From the NCBI RefSeq assembly GCF_000377005.1, contig NZ_AQYB01000029.1, positions 1 through 64,000 on the forward strand: a stretch of DNA of 64,000 nt, written 5' to 3'. The position numbers and the translations under genes are program-made. Below, in pieces: positions 49,193-58,472 of the stretch. Position 1 is the stretch's first letter. Each line of letters starts with the position of its first letter. The notes under the pieces were generated by a model. The model made no database searches and had not been told where the DNA came from. It was given only the letters and a program-made list of their open reading frames with translations. The DNA comes from Streptococcus minor DSM 17118 (GTDB lineage: Bacteria; Bacillota; Bacilli; Lactobacillales; Streptococcaceae).

Positions 49193-50071
49193 ATGTCTCA
49201 TGATTACAGCTTACGCCTGAAAAATTTTATCTTCATTGGGCTGGGTGCGGCTATCTATGCTTTTGGTTTCGTTTATTTTTACATGGCCAACCAAGTAGCT
49301 GCTAGTGGTATTGCAGGATTGACTTTGGTTTTTCATAATCTATTTGGTATCAATCCTTCCTACTCCGGTTACCTCATTAACTTTCCCCTCATCCTAATCG
49401 GAGCCTATCTTTTTGGCAAAAGAGCCATGGTGTATACCGTTTATGGAATCGCCTCATTGTACCTCTATGTTTGGGTTTTTCAGCAGATTCCTTTCTTTGT
49501 GGATCTCAATCAAGATTATTTGGTGGTATCGCTGGTAGCAGGATCCATTGGTGGCTTGGGTTCTGGTCTTGTTTTTCGGTATGGAGGAACCATTGGCGGG
49601 TCAGACATAATTGCTCGTGTGATGGAGCAAAAACTAGGTATCCAACTGAACCAAGCACTGCTAGGCTTTGATATTTTGGTCATGCTCTTATCATTAACCT
49701 ATATCTCAATCCCTAAAATGATGTATGCTCTCATAGCTAGTTTTATCTACAGTCAGGTAGTCAATATGGTCCAAAATGGTGGTTATTCTGTACGGGGAAT
49801 GATGATTATTTCAGATCAGCCTGAGCAGATTTCGAGGCATATCATGGAACAATTAGGCCGAGGTGTCACCTATCTAAAGGGAGAAGGTGCCTATTCAGGC
49901 AAAGAAAAAAAGGTTCTTTATGTAGCCTTGAGTCCACAAGATACCCGCGAAGCCAAGGATTTGATTCAGGAAATTGATCCCGGATCCTTTATTTCGATTT
50001 TCAATATCGATGAGGTGCAAAGTCCAGAGTTCATTGCCTCCAGAAGCAAGTACCGTAAGCGAATTAGATAG
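49193..50071 (+). CDS. YitT family membrane protein
   Basis: 292 aa with the same architecture: membrane part (FIFIGLGAAIYAFGFVYFYM onward), then a DUF2179-like domain (RGVTYLKGEGAYSGKEKKVL). It is distinct in sequence from the preceding paralogue, so it is an old duplication. It lies upstream of a NrdI-like gene, separated by eight bases. GGGGTGA is upstream of the ATG. Confidence 0.88.
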   Translation: MSHDYSLRLKNFIFIGLGAAIYAFGFVYFYMANQVAASGIAGLTLVFHNLFGINPSYSGYLINFPLILIGAYLFGKRAMVYTVYGIASLYLYVWVFQQIPFFVDLNQDYLVVSLVAGSIGGLGSGLVFRYGGTIGGSDIIARVMEQKLGIQLNQALLGFDILVMLLSLTYISIPKMMYALIASFIYSQVVNMVQNGGYSVRGMMIISDQPEQISRHIMEQLGRGVTYLKGEGAYSGKEKKVLYVALSPQDTREAKDLIQEIDPGSFISIFNIDEVQSPEFIASRSKYRKRIR

Positions 50072-50079
50072 GAGCAAAC

Positions 50080-50538
50080 ATGAAGAAGATTTATTTGGTT
50101 TATATTAGCCTCAGTGGGAATACCCAGAGCTTTGTTCGTAGGCTGGCTAGTTACCTCCAGTTTCAGTCGGACATAGAAGTGGAAGAAATCCATGTCAAGG
50201 ACCTCGTTAAGCAAGCTATTCCCTTTTACACCTTGGATGCCCCCTATGTAGCTTTTTTGCCAACCTATCTAGAAGGTGGTAATGGTGTAGACAATGGAGA
50301 TACGGAAATCTTGACGAATCCTCTGGGAGATTTTATTGCCTACGAAGGTAACGAACAGTTTTGTTTAGGGGTGGTTGGTTTTGGTAACCGCAATTTCAAT
50401 CATCAATATTGCTTGACTGCCAAGCAGTATTCCCAACGCTTTGGTTTTTCAGTCCTAGATGAAGTCGAACTGCGCGGTCTCAATAATGATATTGAAAGGG
50501 TCGGCAAGAAAATATTAGAATTAGTAGCAAATAAATAA
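50080..50538 (+). CDS. NrdI-like flavodoxin
   Basis: 152 aa with the flavodoxin phosphate loop SLSGNTQSFV (10-19) and the NrdI landmarks FLPTYLEGGNGVDNGDTEI and GVVGFGNRNFNHQYCLTAK. NrdI supplies superoxide or oxidised flavin to assemble the dimanganese cofactor of class Ib ribonucleotide reductase. nrdE, nrdF and nrdH are not beside it. GGAGC precedes the ATG. Confidence 0.87.
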   Translation: MKKIYLVYISLSGNTQSFVRRLASYLQFQSDIEVEEIHVKDLVKQAIPFYTLDAPYVAFLPTYLEGGNGVDNGDTEILTNPLGDFIAYEGNEQFCLGVVGFGNRNFNHQYCLTAKQYSQRFGFSVLDEVELRGLNNDIERVGKKILELVANK

Positions 50539-50564
50539 AAATCCACTCATTCGAGTGGATTTTT
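50536..50564. terminator. Bidirectional terminator after the nrdI-like gene
   Basis: AAAAATCCACTC-ATTC-GAGTGGATTTTT between convergent genes. Confidence 0.87.
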
Positions 50565-50566
50565 GC

Positions 50567-52249
50567 TTAACTAGGGTAAATATAAGCTGTCACCCCATTA
50601 GTCAATGGATTAAACCAACCACGGTAGTCACCGACTGTCATATTCCCTGCGTAGTTAGATTCTTTGACGCGGATACGATTGGTGCCACTGACCTCCGTTA
50701 CAACAGCCACATGACCATAGTAGCTAGCTGTCCAGACAGCAACGGCTCCGATTTGAGGGGTGGTTCCTGTGCGAAAACCTGCTCTTCTAGCAGCATCCAA
50801 CCACTGTTTAGCATTGCCCCAGTAATTTTGAATCCAAGGAGCCGCTTCCTTTGCTCCCCACGTACACTGACCGATAGGATAAGTATTTGGTTCGCTGTAA
50901 CGGTGATGATGGGACACTTCCATGCTAAAAGCTCCTAAACCGCGGCCATTTTGATAGGCATGGACATGATATTTGCCAATCCCCTTATGGTTGGCTAAAG
51001 GAATAGCTCGCGAAAAGCTTTTATCGGCAGATTTACTTGTATCATACCAACGAAGGTCATCTTGTCCGTTTTCATCTGACCAGACTGCAAACTGGACTGC
51101 CTGAGAGTCGTAGACATTAGATAAAGTAGCTTGTATCGTACCGACAGAGGATAGCTTAGAGTTGAAAACAAGAGGCAGTCGGGCGGTCGTCAAATCAACA
51201 ATATCTAATGTATAACCCACGCGACTTCCATCTGTATAGGTCACGTATACATGATTTTGATAAGAACCAGAGTGCTGTTTGTGCTCCTGGAAGTCAACAG
51301 CAACCCGATATTTCCCATTGGTCAGAGTAGCAGTTCGCCATTTGAGATTGGCTTGTTTATCCATGGACCAAGTGGCTACTTGAACAGACTGGATTGGTTT
51401 GCTAGTAGCTGTCTCTTGGATTGTAACCTGGTATTTCCCTTTTCCAGCCTCTAGATTTTCAATAGCAAGAGCTGGCTTTGGATTAGCAGGCACATCTGAT
51501 TGGCCCACAGTGCTGGATATACCCGTCACAAAAGTCATTTTTCCGCTAGAGTCTTTCGTATAGAGATGGGTAGAATAATCTCCAGTATTGAATTGATGGT
51601 CTTTGAGAAAGATCCGGACGGTGTAACTTCCGTTTGCTTGCTGCTGAGCTGAATACCATTTGAGGTCATCTTGCCCCTTGACCGTAGACCAGGTTGGAAG
51701 TAAGACTTCTTTAGTATCGGGTGTGATGTGTTGAACTGTAACATCTAAAATTCCTGGTTCACTGATATTGGTTGTAATAGTTGGTTTAGGTCTTGTAATA
51801 TTGAGGGAAATTTCTTGTAAAAAGATGGTTTGTCCTTGGATTGTAATATAGGCATGGAGAGTATACTGCCCCGTTTTAAAATCTTGTAAAGGAATATCTG
51901 TTTGGTAATCTTGAGCTTGTATCCACCTCACGTCATCCTGGCCATTGTCATTGGACCAAATGGCATAGTCTATTTTTAGACCTTGCTGTGGGACAGAACG
52001 TTGATAGAAGATGGACAGTGTGTTTCCATGCTGTTGGAAAGTGACATTTTGGCTTAGTTGACTAGCCGTGGTTGTCTCTGAACCAGTAGTGGTAGGCTCA
52101 AAGTTGTCAAGACTAATTTCTTCTGTCAGCTGATTGGCTTCTATTGTCTGGGTAGATTGTTTTGTATTTTGGGCAGCTACCAGAGGGCCAGAAGCCAAGC
52201 TAGCCAACAATAGTGTAGACGATAACAATAGTGTAGAATATTTATTCAT
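50567..52249 (-). CDS. Secreted CHAP amidase/peptidase with four GBS_Bsp-like repeats
   Basis: 560 aa. A signal peptide (about 1-27, ending LVAA) is followed by a short linker and four tandem GBS_Bsp-like repeats, each marked by a WS-D-GQDDLRW type core ([59 protein letters not shown]). A C-terminal CHAP domain has catalytic Cys462 (GQCTWG), His513 (YYGHVAVV) and Asn532 (KESNYAG). It probably cleaves peptidoglycan at the cell surface. It resembles GBS Bsp-type proteins more than classical pneumococcal autolysins, as no choline-binding repeats occur. Confidence 0.9.
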   Translation of the reverse strand: MNKYSTLLLSSTLLLASLASGPLVAAQNTKQSTQTIEANQLTEEISLDNFEPTTTGSETTTASQLSQNVTFQQHGNTLSIFYQRSVPQQGLKIDYAIWSNDNGQDDVRWIQAQDYQTDIPLQDFKTGQYTLHAYITIQGQTIFLQEISLNITRPKPTITTNISEPGILDVTVQHITPDTKEVLLPTWSTVKGQDDLKWYSAQQQANGSYTVRIFLKDHQFNTGDYSTHLYTKDSSGKMTFVTGISSTVGQSDVPANPKPALAIENLEAGKGKYQVTIQETATSKPIQSVQVATWSMDKQANLKWRTATLTNGKYRVAVDFQEHKQHSGSYQNHVYVTYTDGSRVGYTLDIVDLTTARLPLVFNSKLSSVGTIQATLSNVYDSQAVQFAVWSDENGQDDLRWYDTSKSADKSFSRAIPLANHKGIGKYHVHAYQNGRGLGAFSMEVSHHHRYSEPNTYPIGQCTWGAKEAAPWIQNYWGNAKQWLDAARRAGFRTGTTPQIGAVAVWTASYYGHVAVVTEVSGTNRIRVKESNYAGNMTVGDYRGWFNPLTNGVTAYIYPS

Positions 52250-52306
52250 TCATAACCTCCTATTAAGACTGTTCGCAAAAGGAGGTAGAAAATGACAAAA
52301 AGTAGA

Positions 52307-52337
52307 AAACCCACCAACTTTAAGAAGTGGTGGGTGG
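52307..52337 (-). terminator. pulA terminator
   Basis: CCCACCA and TGGTGGG arms around CTTCTTAAAGT on the minus strand, followed by TTTTCTACTTTTTG, just after the pulA stop. Confidence 0.7.
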
Positions 52338-52346
52338 GGAGGAGCG

Positions 52347-54425
52347 CTAGTCAGTTTTATTTTCAACTGTTTTTTTCTTCTCTATTAGGGTACAGATGCT
52401 TTGTCCAGCAATTGGAAATGCTTGTTGAGACTTATCCACAAGCGGTGGATAAACAAAGTGAACTTCTTGCTGCTCTCCTTTGGTGAAGTGATAATCATGA
52501 CTTGAAAAATTGATGATAAACTGTATCGTCTCAGTTTCTGACTGTACTTCATAACGAAGGACATATTCAGACAACCAGTAGAAGCTACAAGTTTCAGCAA
52601 TACTGTAATAGGATTCTTGGGCTAGACTAGGATGGTCCTTGCGGAATTGGATGAGCTCACTGATAAATTGAATATGTGCTTGATAGCGGTGCGCCCTTGT
52701 CCAATCTAGTTGGTTGATGGAATCCGGACTGTTATAGGTGTTCTCTAAGCCATCCTTGGTGCGGAAAAACTCCTGCCCACTATGGATGAATACCGGCCCT
52801 TGGCTGATGAGCATCAGTTGCAATCCAAAGCTAGCCGCTCGTTTTTGGTCATGACGTGACATGGATGGGTTTTTCAGGCTTAGATAGTCATACATCGTTG
52901 CATTATCATGGCATTCCAAGTAGTTGAGAGATTGTGTTGGATGGATAAAATGACCATTGATACTGCCTGTCAACAAATCTTGAACCTTTTCTTGCTGTTG
53001 GTGTTCTAAGATATAGTAGGGATTCAAGAGAATATTTTTGAAAGTATCACGATAGTGATCATTGAAGAAGCTGATAGTAGGTAATTGATAGGCATTATAC
53101 TGATGAGCCAGTTTTTGCTCCGGCAATCCCGTACCCATTTTCCAACCTTCTCCATACAAGTAGATGTTTGGATATAGACTCGAAAGTTCAGCCTGGATTT
53201 CTTGCATAGTCTTGCTGTCGATGATCCCCATCAAATCAAAGCGGAAGCCATCAAAACCATAGAGTGATGTCCATTGTCGGACAGATTGTTTGATATAGTT
53301 GCGAACCATGCTACGCTCGCTCGCCACATCGTTGCCACAGAAGGATCCGTTTGTACGTTGGTCTTGTTCGTTGTAGCGGTAGAAGTATCCAGGCACGATT
53401 TTTTCAAAGACATAGGTTTCTGCATGATAGACATGATTGTAAACCACATCCATAATAACGCTAATGTCGGCATCGTGATATGCTTGGATAGCAGCTTGGA
53501 GTTCTAGGATACGAGCATAAGGGTCATTTGGATTGGAGGCAAAGGAGCCTTCAGGGACATTGTACTGAACAGGGTCATATCCCCAGTTGTAAATCAATTC
53601 TGGGTGTCTTTCATCTACACTACCGAAATCGTAGAGGGGCATCAGTTGGATATGGGTCACTCCTAGATGTTTTACATAGTCTAGGCCCAAAACCTGATTG
53701 TCAAGGACAGGAGATTCGGTCAAACCGTGGTACTGGCCAGGATGCTGGAAATTAGCCTCTTTTTGCCAGGAGAAATCACGGACACTCATCTCGTAGATGA
53801 TGGCCTGTGCTAAAGGTACTTGGGTTTTGGCCCGCGTAGGTTGCTGTAGTTTTGCTGGATTGATGACTACGCTGTGACCGGAGTTAGCGAGCGAAGAGAG
53901 AGCATAGGGGTCGTGGATCTCTACCCACTGACCATTAACTCGGTGCAGATAATAATAGGTCTTTCCATCCCAGTCACCTTGGACGGTATTTTCCCAGACA
54001 CCACGTTCTCCTTTTTTCATGGGATAAGGGATATGATCCAAATAGAGGATAACCTGTTTGGAAATAGGGGCCCAGAGTTTAAAGAGGGTTGCGGTTGGGC
54101 TATAGGTCGCCCCTAAATCATTGCCAGAATAAGTGTAGGTCTGTTCAAAAAGGTCACTACGTACAATATTTCCATAGGCTAATTCGGATTTATTACGATC
54201 CTGATCGTAGACGATATAGTCTTCTTGTAAGTTAAAAGGATAAATACTAGTGAGGTGATAAACAATCAAATCTCCTTCTTCTGCTCTACGGCGAATAAAG
54301 AGTTCAGAGGTAGATGTTGTTGATTCGATCGTAAAAGACATGGATTCTACATCGAAACGTTTTTCCATTACTAATCGAATGGTAGCCACATCATCAAGAT
54401 AGGGCTGAAAAGTTCTTAGGGCCAT
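52347..54425 (-). CDS. pulA: Type I pullulanase
   Basis: 692 aa GH13 debranching enzyme. It has an N-terminal CBM48-like part (TATLFKLWAPISKQVILYLD), the type I pullulanase marker YNWGYDPVQYNVPEG, the nucleophile Asp in GFRFDLMGI (about 393), the acid Glu in YGEGWKM (about 423) and the stabilising HD in LECHDNATM. No signal peptide, so it acts on imported branched maltodextrins in the cytosol. It lies 19 bases downstream of malR and is probably co-transcribed with it. Confidence 0.93.
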   Translation of the reverse strand: MALRTFQPYLDDVATIRLVMEKRFDVESMSFTIESTTSTSELFIRRRAEEGDLIVYHLTSIYPFNLQEDYIVYDQDRNKSELAYGNIVRSDLFEQTYTYSGNDLGATYSPTATLFKLWAPISKQVILYLDHIPYPMKKGERGVWENTVQGDWDGKTYYYLHRVNGQWVEIHDPYALSSLANSGHSVVINPAKLQQPTRAKTQVPLAQAIIYEMSVRDFSWQKEANFQHPGQYHGLTESPVLDNQVLGLDYVKHLGVTHIQLMPLYDFGSVDERHPELIYNWGYDPVQYNVPEGSFASNPNDPYARILELQAAIQAYHDADISVIMDVVYNHVYHAETYVFEKIVPGYFYRYNEQDQRTNGSFCGNDVASERSMVRNYIKQSVRQWTSLYGFDGFRFDLMGIIDSKTMQEIQAELSSLYPNIYLYGEGWKMGTGLPEQKLAHQYNAYQLPTISFFNDHYRDTFKNILLNPYYILEHQQQEKVQDLLTGSINGHFIHPTQSLNYLECHDNATMYDYLSLKNPSMSRHDQKRAASFGLQLMLISQGPVFIHSGQEFFRTKDGLENTYNSPDSINQLDWTRAHRYQAHIQFISELIQFRKDHPSLAQESYYSIAETCSFYWLSEYVLRYEVQSETETIQFIINFSSHDYHFTKGEQQEVHFVYPPLVDKSQQAFPIAGQSICTLIEKKKTVENKTD

Positions 54426-54444
54426 GGTTCAGAGGGATCCTTTC

Positions 54445-55431
54445 TTATTTGAGTTTGATAATTTTATGAGGAATAACATGGCGGTAGCAAACCTGTTTGC
54501 CATCCTTGCTATCGCTGATAATTTGAAGCAGGGTACTGAAAGATTCCCGCCCCAGTTCTAAGACGTTGATATCCACATAAGCCATGATATCTATTTTGGG
54601 TTTCACAGAATCAAAAGTAATAATCGGGATATCCAGATTTTGCTCCTTTAGATAGGCGAGGGCTCCCTCAGCTACCATAGCATCTGTCGTTACGATGGCA
54701 TCAATCGGTTGTTTGGTCAGTTTTTTCATGACCTTATAGCTGTTGTCTTCCAAGAGGAAACCAGAGGAGAATTTCACCATACTCTCATCTAGATGTAGTT
54801 GATGAGACAACAGAGCCTGCTTGTAGCCAGCATAGCGGTCCTGAGAAACGACCAATTCTTTATTTCCAGCCATAAAGGCGATATGTTTGTAGCCTTTATT
54901 AATAAAGTAGGATGTCGCTTCATAGGCGGCTTGGATATTGTCATTATCAACCAATGAGATAAAAGGAGAGGCTGCCTTCCCTAGGATGAGGAAGGGGAAC
55001 TTACGCTCGATAGCCAATTGCACCAGAGGATCATTGGGCATTGAATAAAGAAAAATCAGGCCATCAACACGTCGACCATCCACCATTTGAGAAATGGCTT
55101 CCATGCGCTGCTGTTCATCTTTTCCTGTGCTAATCTGAATAGCGTAGTGTCGATCCGCCGCTGCTTGGGAGATTCCCCGTAGCACTTGAGGGAAGAAAGG
55201 GTTTTGGTAGAAAATATCAGAATCACTCGGCAAAACCAAGCCGATAACCTGCGTATAGCTACTCACCAAACTCCTAGCATTGAGGTTGGGATGGTAGTTT
55301 AAGTCTTTCATGGCTTGGCGAACCAAGTCCTTAGTCTTTCGACTAATAGAGGGACTATTTTGCACAACACGAGTAACAGTAGATGGAGAGACGCCAGCTA
55401 ATTTAGCAACATCTTTAATAGTAGTACGCAT
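54445..55431 (-). CDS. malR: LacI family maltodextrin repressor
   Basis: 328 aa. LacI HTH (TTIKDVAKLAGVSPSTVTRV, 2-21) followed by a periplasmic-binding-type ligand domain. The ATG at 55431 is preceded by GGAGG; an in-frame upstream start lacks support. Maltose or maltodextrin would relieve repression at the LacI-type palindromes at malX and malQ. The gene is divergent from malX, unlike the order I recall from S. pneumoniae, where malR follows malA. Confidence 0.93.
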   Translation of the reverse strand: MRTTIKDVAKLAGVSPSTVTRVVQNSPSISRKTKDLVRQAMKDLNYHPNLNARSLVSSYTQVIGLVLPSDSDIFYQNPFFPQVLRGISQAAADRHYAIQISTGKDEQQRMEAISQMVDGRRVDGLIFLYSMPNDPLVQLAIERKFPFLILGKAASPFISLVDNDNIQAAYEATSYFINKGYKHIAFMAGNKELVVSQDRYAGYKQALLSHQLHLDESMVKFSSGFLLEDNSYKVMKKLTKQPIDAIVTTDAMVAEGALAYLKEQNLDIPIITFDSVKPKIDIMAYVDINVLELGRESFSTLLQIISDSKDGKQVCYRHVIPHKIIKLK

Positions 55432-55505
55432 AAGAACCCTCCTTACTTTGCTCCGAAATGACAACACCAAGAGTAGCAGAATGAAAAAGCTAGCCCCATC
55501 CTTTA

Positions 55506-55519
55506 AGCAAGCGTTACCA
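55506..55519. promoter_or_regulatory. Possible weak MalR site near malR
   Basis: AGCAAGCGTTACCA resembles the MalR palindrome at malX (TGCAAACGGTTGCA) with several mismatches; it lies about 75 bases upstream of the malR start and could serve autoregulation. Confidence 0.3.
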
Positions 55520-55628
55520 TGCTACTTCCAATGATTACTATAATAGATTTAATATAGAATGTCAACTAAAGAAAAAATCGCTTTTTTTTGATTTTAAAAA
55601 AATTTTTTAAAAAAATCGGAGAAAACAC

Positions 55629-55657
55629 TTGACTTTTCTTGCAAACGGTTGCATAAT
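55629..55657 (+). promoter_or_regulatory. malX promoter with MalR/CcpA-type operator
   Basis: TTGACT (55629-55634) and CATAAT (55652-55657), spacer 17 bp. The palindrome TGCAAACGGTTGCA (55640-55653) fills the spacer and touches the -10, a classical LacI-family operator and also compatible with a cre site. Confidence 0.85.
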
Positions 55658-55704
55658 GGTAGTGTAATAAATTTTATTTTTATGTTTTAGGAGGAAACAA
55701 AAAC

Positions 55705-56952
55705 ATGAGAAAATGGACAAAACTTGTCACAAGCGGTGTCGCTTTGCTTTCAGTTGCTACATTAGCAGCTTGCTCATCAGGTGGTGATAAAGCCGATACA
55801 GGAAAATCTGGTGAAGTTACTCTGAAACTTTGGGTTCCAACAGAATCTAAGAAATCTTATGCGGACACGATTGCTGAGTTCGAAAAAGAAAACGAAGGCG
55901 TTAAGGTTGAAGTGGTAGAATCTGAAGACCCTAAAGCGCAAGAGTTGGTAAGTAAAGACCCTGAAGCAGCGGCTGATGTATTCTCTATGCCACACGATCA
56001 ATTGGGTGGATTGGTTGAATCTGGAATTATCCAACCAGTATCTGACCAGTATGCTACTGAAATCGCTGAAAACAACGTAGAAAACGCTGTTGCTGGTGCT
56101 CAATACAAAGGAAAAACATATGCCTTTCCATTTGGTGTAGAATCACAAGTTCTGCTTTACAATAAAGAAAAATTGACAGAAGATGATGTCAAGACATATG
56201 AAGGTATTACTTCTAAAGACAAATTCGGTGCCAATCTTGAGTCTGTCAATGCTTATGCTATCGCACCATTGATGCTTTCAGTTGGAAACACACTCTTTGG
56301 TGAAGATGGTGAAGATCCAAAAGGAACCAACTGGGCGAATGACAACGGTGTTGCTGTTATGAAATGGTTGGCAGATCAAAAATCTAACAGCGGTTTTGTA
56401 AACGTACCAGATGATGCTGCTGTATCTAAATTTGGTAACGGAGATGTTGCTGCGATTGAAACAGGACCATGGAACTACCCAGACTCAGTGAAAGCTTTGG
56501 GCGCAGACAAAATTGGTGTTGCTGTTTATCCTACAGTGAAAATCGGTGATAAAGAAGTACAACAAAAAGCCTTTATGGGTGTTAAATTGTACGCTGTTAA
56601 CCAAAAACCTGCAAAAGGCAACAAAGACCGTATTGTTGCAGCTTACAAATTGGCTTCATTCTTGACATCTGAAAAGAGCCAAGAAAACCAATTCGCAACT
56701 CGTTCAATCGTACCTTCTAATAAAAATGTTCAAGCTTCAGAAGCTGTGACTTCAGATCCATTGGCAAAAGCAGTTGCTGAAATGACCGGTTCAAGCGAAC
56801 ACACAGTAGTTATGCCTAAGATTAGCCAAATGGGTACATTCTGGAATTCAGCTGCACCACTTCTTAGCGGACCTTACTCAGGTAAGATTGCAGAAGCTGA
56901 CTACATGGCTAAGTTGGAACAATTTGACAAGGACTTGGCAGAAAGCAAATAA
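55705..56952 (+). CDS. malX: Maltose/maltodextrin-binding lipoprotein
   Basis: 415 aa. Lipoprotein signal with lipobox LAAC (lipidated Cys23), then an extracellular solute-binding fold (TLKLWVPTESKKSYADTIAE and AYAIAPLMLS segments typical of MalE/MalX). It delivers maltodextrins to MalC/MalD. No msmK-type ATPase is encoded here, so a shared ATPase elsewhere is expected. GGAGG precedes the ATG. A strong hairpin separates it from malC. Confidence 0.95.
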   Translation: MRKWTKLVTSGVALLSVATLAACSSGGDKADTGKSGEVTLKLWVPTESKKSYADTIAEFEKENEGVKVEVVESEDPKAQELVSKDPEAAADVFSMPHDQLGGLVESGIIQPVSDQYATEIAENNVENAVAGAQYKGKTYAFPFGVESQVLLYNKEKLTEDDVKTYEGITSKDKFGANLESVNAYAIAPLMLSVGNTLFGEDGEDPKGTNWANDNGVAVMKWLADQKSNSGFVNVPDDAAVSKFGNGDVAAIETGPWNYPDSVKALGADKIGVAVYPTVKIGDKEVQQKAFMGVKLYAVNQKPAKGNKDRIVAAYKLASFLTSEKSQENQFATRSIVPSNKNVQASEAVTSDPLAKAVAEMTGSSEHTVVMPKISQMGTFWNSAAPLLSGPYSGKIAEADYMAKLEQFDKDLAESK

Positions 56953-56980
56953 GCCTCGTCATCAATTATTGGTTATAATC

Positions 56981-57005
56981 AGTAAAGGAGCCTAGCTCCT
57001 TTACT
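56981..57005 (+). other. Perfect hairpin between malX and malC
   Basis: AGTAAAGGAGC-CTA-GCTCCTTTACT, 11 bp with a three-base loop and a weak T run (TGATTTTAATAG). It likely stabilises the malX mRNA or partly terminates, giving more binding protein than permease. Confidence 0.65.
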
Positions 57006-57113
57006 TGATTTTAATAGGGAACAGATAGGTATTCTCTACTAAAATTTTCATTTTTTCGGAAATCTTAGCAGTGGGTATCTATTTGTTTAACGTTTTACCT
57101 TTGGGGGAGATAT

Positions 57114-58472
57114 ATGAATAACTCTAAATATTATGAAAAGGTATCCGTATTAGAGGCACTCAAAAAAGGTGGCATAGACATCAAGCTCTCTGCTCTTTTT
57201 ATGGGATTTGCCAACCTTGCGAATAAGCAAATCATTAAAGGTATCCTTTTTCTTCTTTCCGAAATTCTTTTTCTCATTACTTTTGTTCTACAGGTTATCC
57301 CAAGCATTTACGGCTTGATTACACTTGGAACACAAAAGGCAGGAGAGGTAGTTGATCCAGATACAGGGATTACCATCACAGTTTCTGGAGATAATTCCTT
57401 CCTTTTCTTACTCTTTGGTTTGGCCGCACTCATTTTCTGTGGCGTGTTTGCTTATATTTATTGGTGCAATCTGAAGAGCGCACGCAATATTTATGTCATC
57501 AAGCAAGAAGGGCTGAAAGTGCCGAGCTTCAAAGAAGATATGGCGACCCTTTCAAATAGCCGTTTCCACATGACTATGATGTCAATCCCTCTCTTGGGAG
57601 TATTGACTTTTACCATACTTCCGTTGCTTCTAACTATTTGTTTAGCCTTTACCAATGCAGATAAAAACCATTTCCCACCAGGCAATCTTTTTGACTGGGT
57701 TGGCTTTGATAACTTTGGGAATATCATTACGGGTCGAATGGCCGGCAGTTTCTTCCCAATCTTGTCCTGGACTCTCATTTGGGCAGTATTTGCCACTGTG
57801 ACCAACTTCTTCTTTGGTATTCTTCTGGCCCTTGTCATCAATACAAAAGGTTTGAAATTTAAGAAATTTTGGCGGACTATCTTTGTTATCACTATCGCGG
57901 TGCCTCTCTTTATTTCGCTCTTGATTATGCGAAACCTTCTGCACCCAGATGGGCCACTGAACGAACTGTTGAAAAATTGGGGCTTGATTCAGCATTCACT
58001 GCCGTTTTTAACAGATCCAACTTGGGCCAAGTTTTCTATTATCTTTGTCAATATGTGGGTGGGGATTCCCTACACTATGCTGGTGTCCACCTCTATTATC
58101 ATGAACTTACCACAAGAACAGCTAGAAGCAGCTGAAATTGATGGTGCTAGCAAATTCCAAGTTTTCAAGAGTATCACTTTCCCACAGATCCTCTTGATTA
58201 TGACACCGACCCTGATTCAGCAGTTTATCGGTAACATCAATAACTTTAACGTTATCTATCTCCTGACAGGTGGTGGTCCTGTGAACCCCGAATTCTACCA
58301 AGCGGGATCTACAGATCTTTTGGTAACATGGCTCTATAAATTGAGCTTTGAATCTAGCCGAGATTACAAATTGGCATCTGTTATCGGTATCTTGATTTTT
58401 GTGTTATCAGCAACTTTCAGTCTGATTGCCTATACAAGAACCAATTCGTATAAGGAAGGGGCTGTGAAATAA
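57114..58472 (+). CDS. malC: Maltodextrin ABC permease MalC (MalF-like)
   Basis: 452 aa with about eight membrane helices, a longer N-terminus than typical (including TM segments at about 28-65) and the EAA loop EAAEIDGASKFQVFKSITFP (about 340-360), which contacts the ATPase. It forms the permease with MalD, whose start overlaps its stop (TAATG). GGGGGAG precedes the ATG. Confidence 0.94.
   Translation: MNNSKYYEKVSVLEALKKGGIDIKLSALFMGFANLANKQIIKGILFLLSEILFLITFVLQVIPSIYGLITLGTQKAGEVVDPDTGITITVSGDNSFLFLLFGLAALIFCGVFAYIYWCNLKSARNIYVIKQEGLKVPSFKEDMATLSNSRFHMTMMSIPLLGVLTFTILPLLLTICLAFTNADKNHFPPGNLFDWVGFDNFGNIITGRMAGSFFPILSWTLIWAVFATVTNFFFGILLALVINTKGLKFKKFWRTIFVITIAVPLFISLLIMRNLLHPDGPLNELLKNWGLIQHSLPFLTDPTWAKFSIIFVNMWVGIPYTMLVSTSIIMNLPQEQLEAAEIDGASKFQVFKSITFPQILLIMTPTLIQQFIGNINNFNVIYLLTGGGPVNPEFYQAGSTDLLVTWLYKLSFESSRDYKLASVIGILIFVLSATFSLIAYTRTNSYKEGAVK

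Noticed and set aside
53231..53755. Several plus-strand and alternative minus-strand frames inside pulA
   Set aside because: They overlap catalytic regions of pulA in other frames and have no ribosome sites.
57491..57892. Antisense frame of 133 codons inside malC
   Set aside because: It is a reverse-strand shadow of a conserved membrane protein, with no start signal or conservation evidence.
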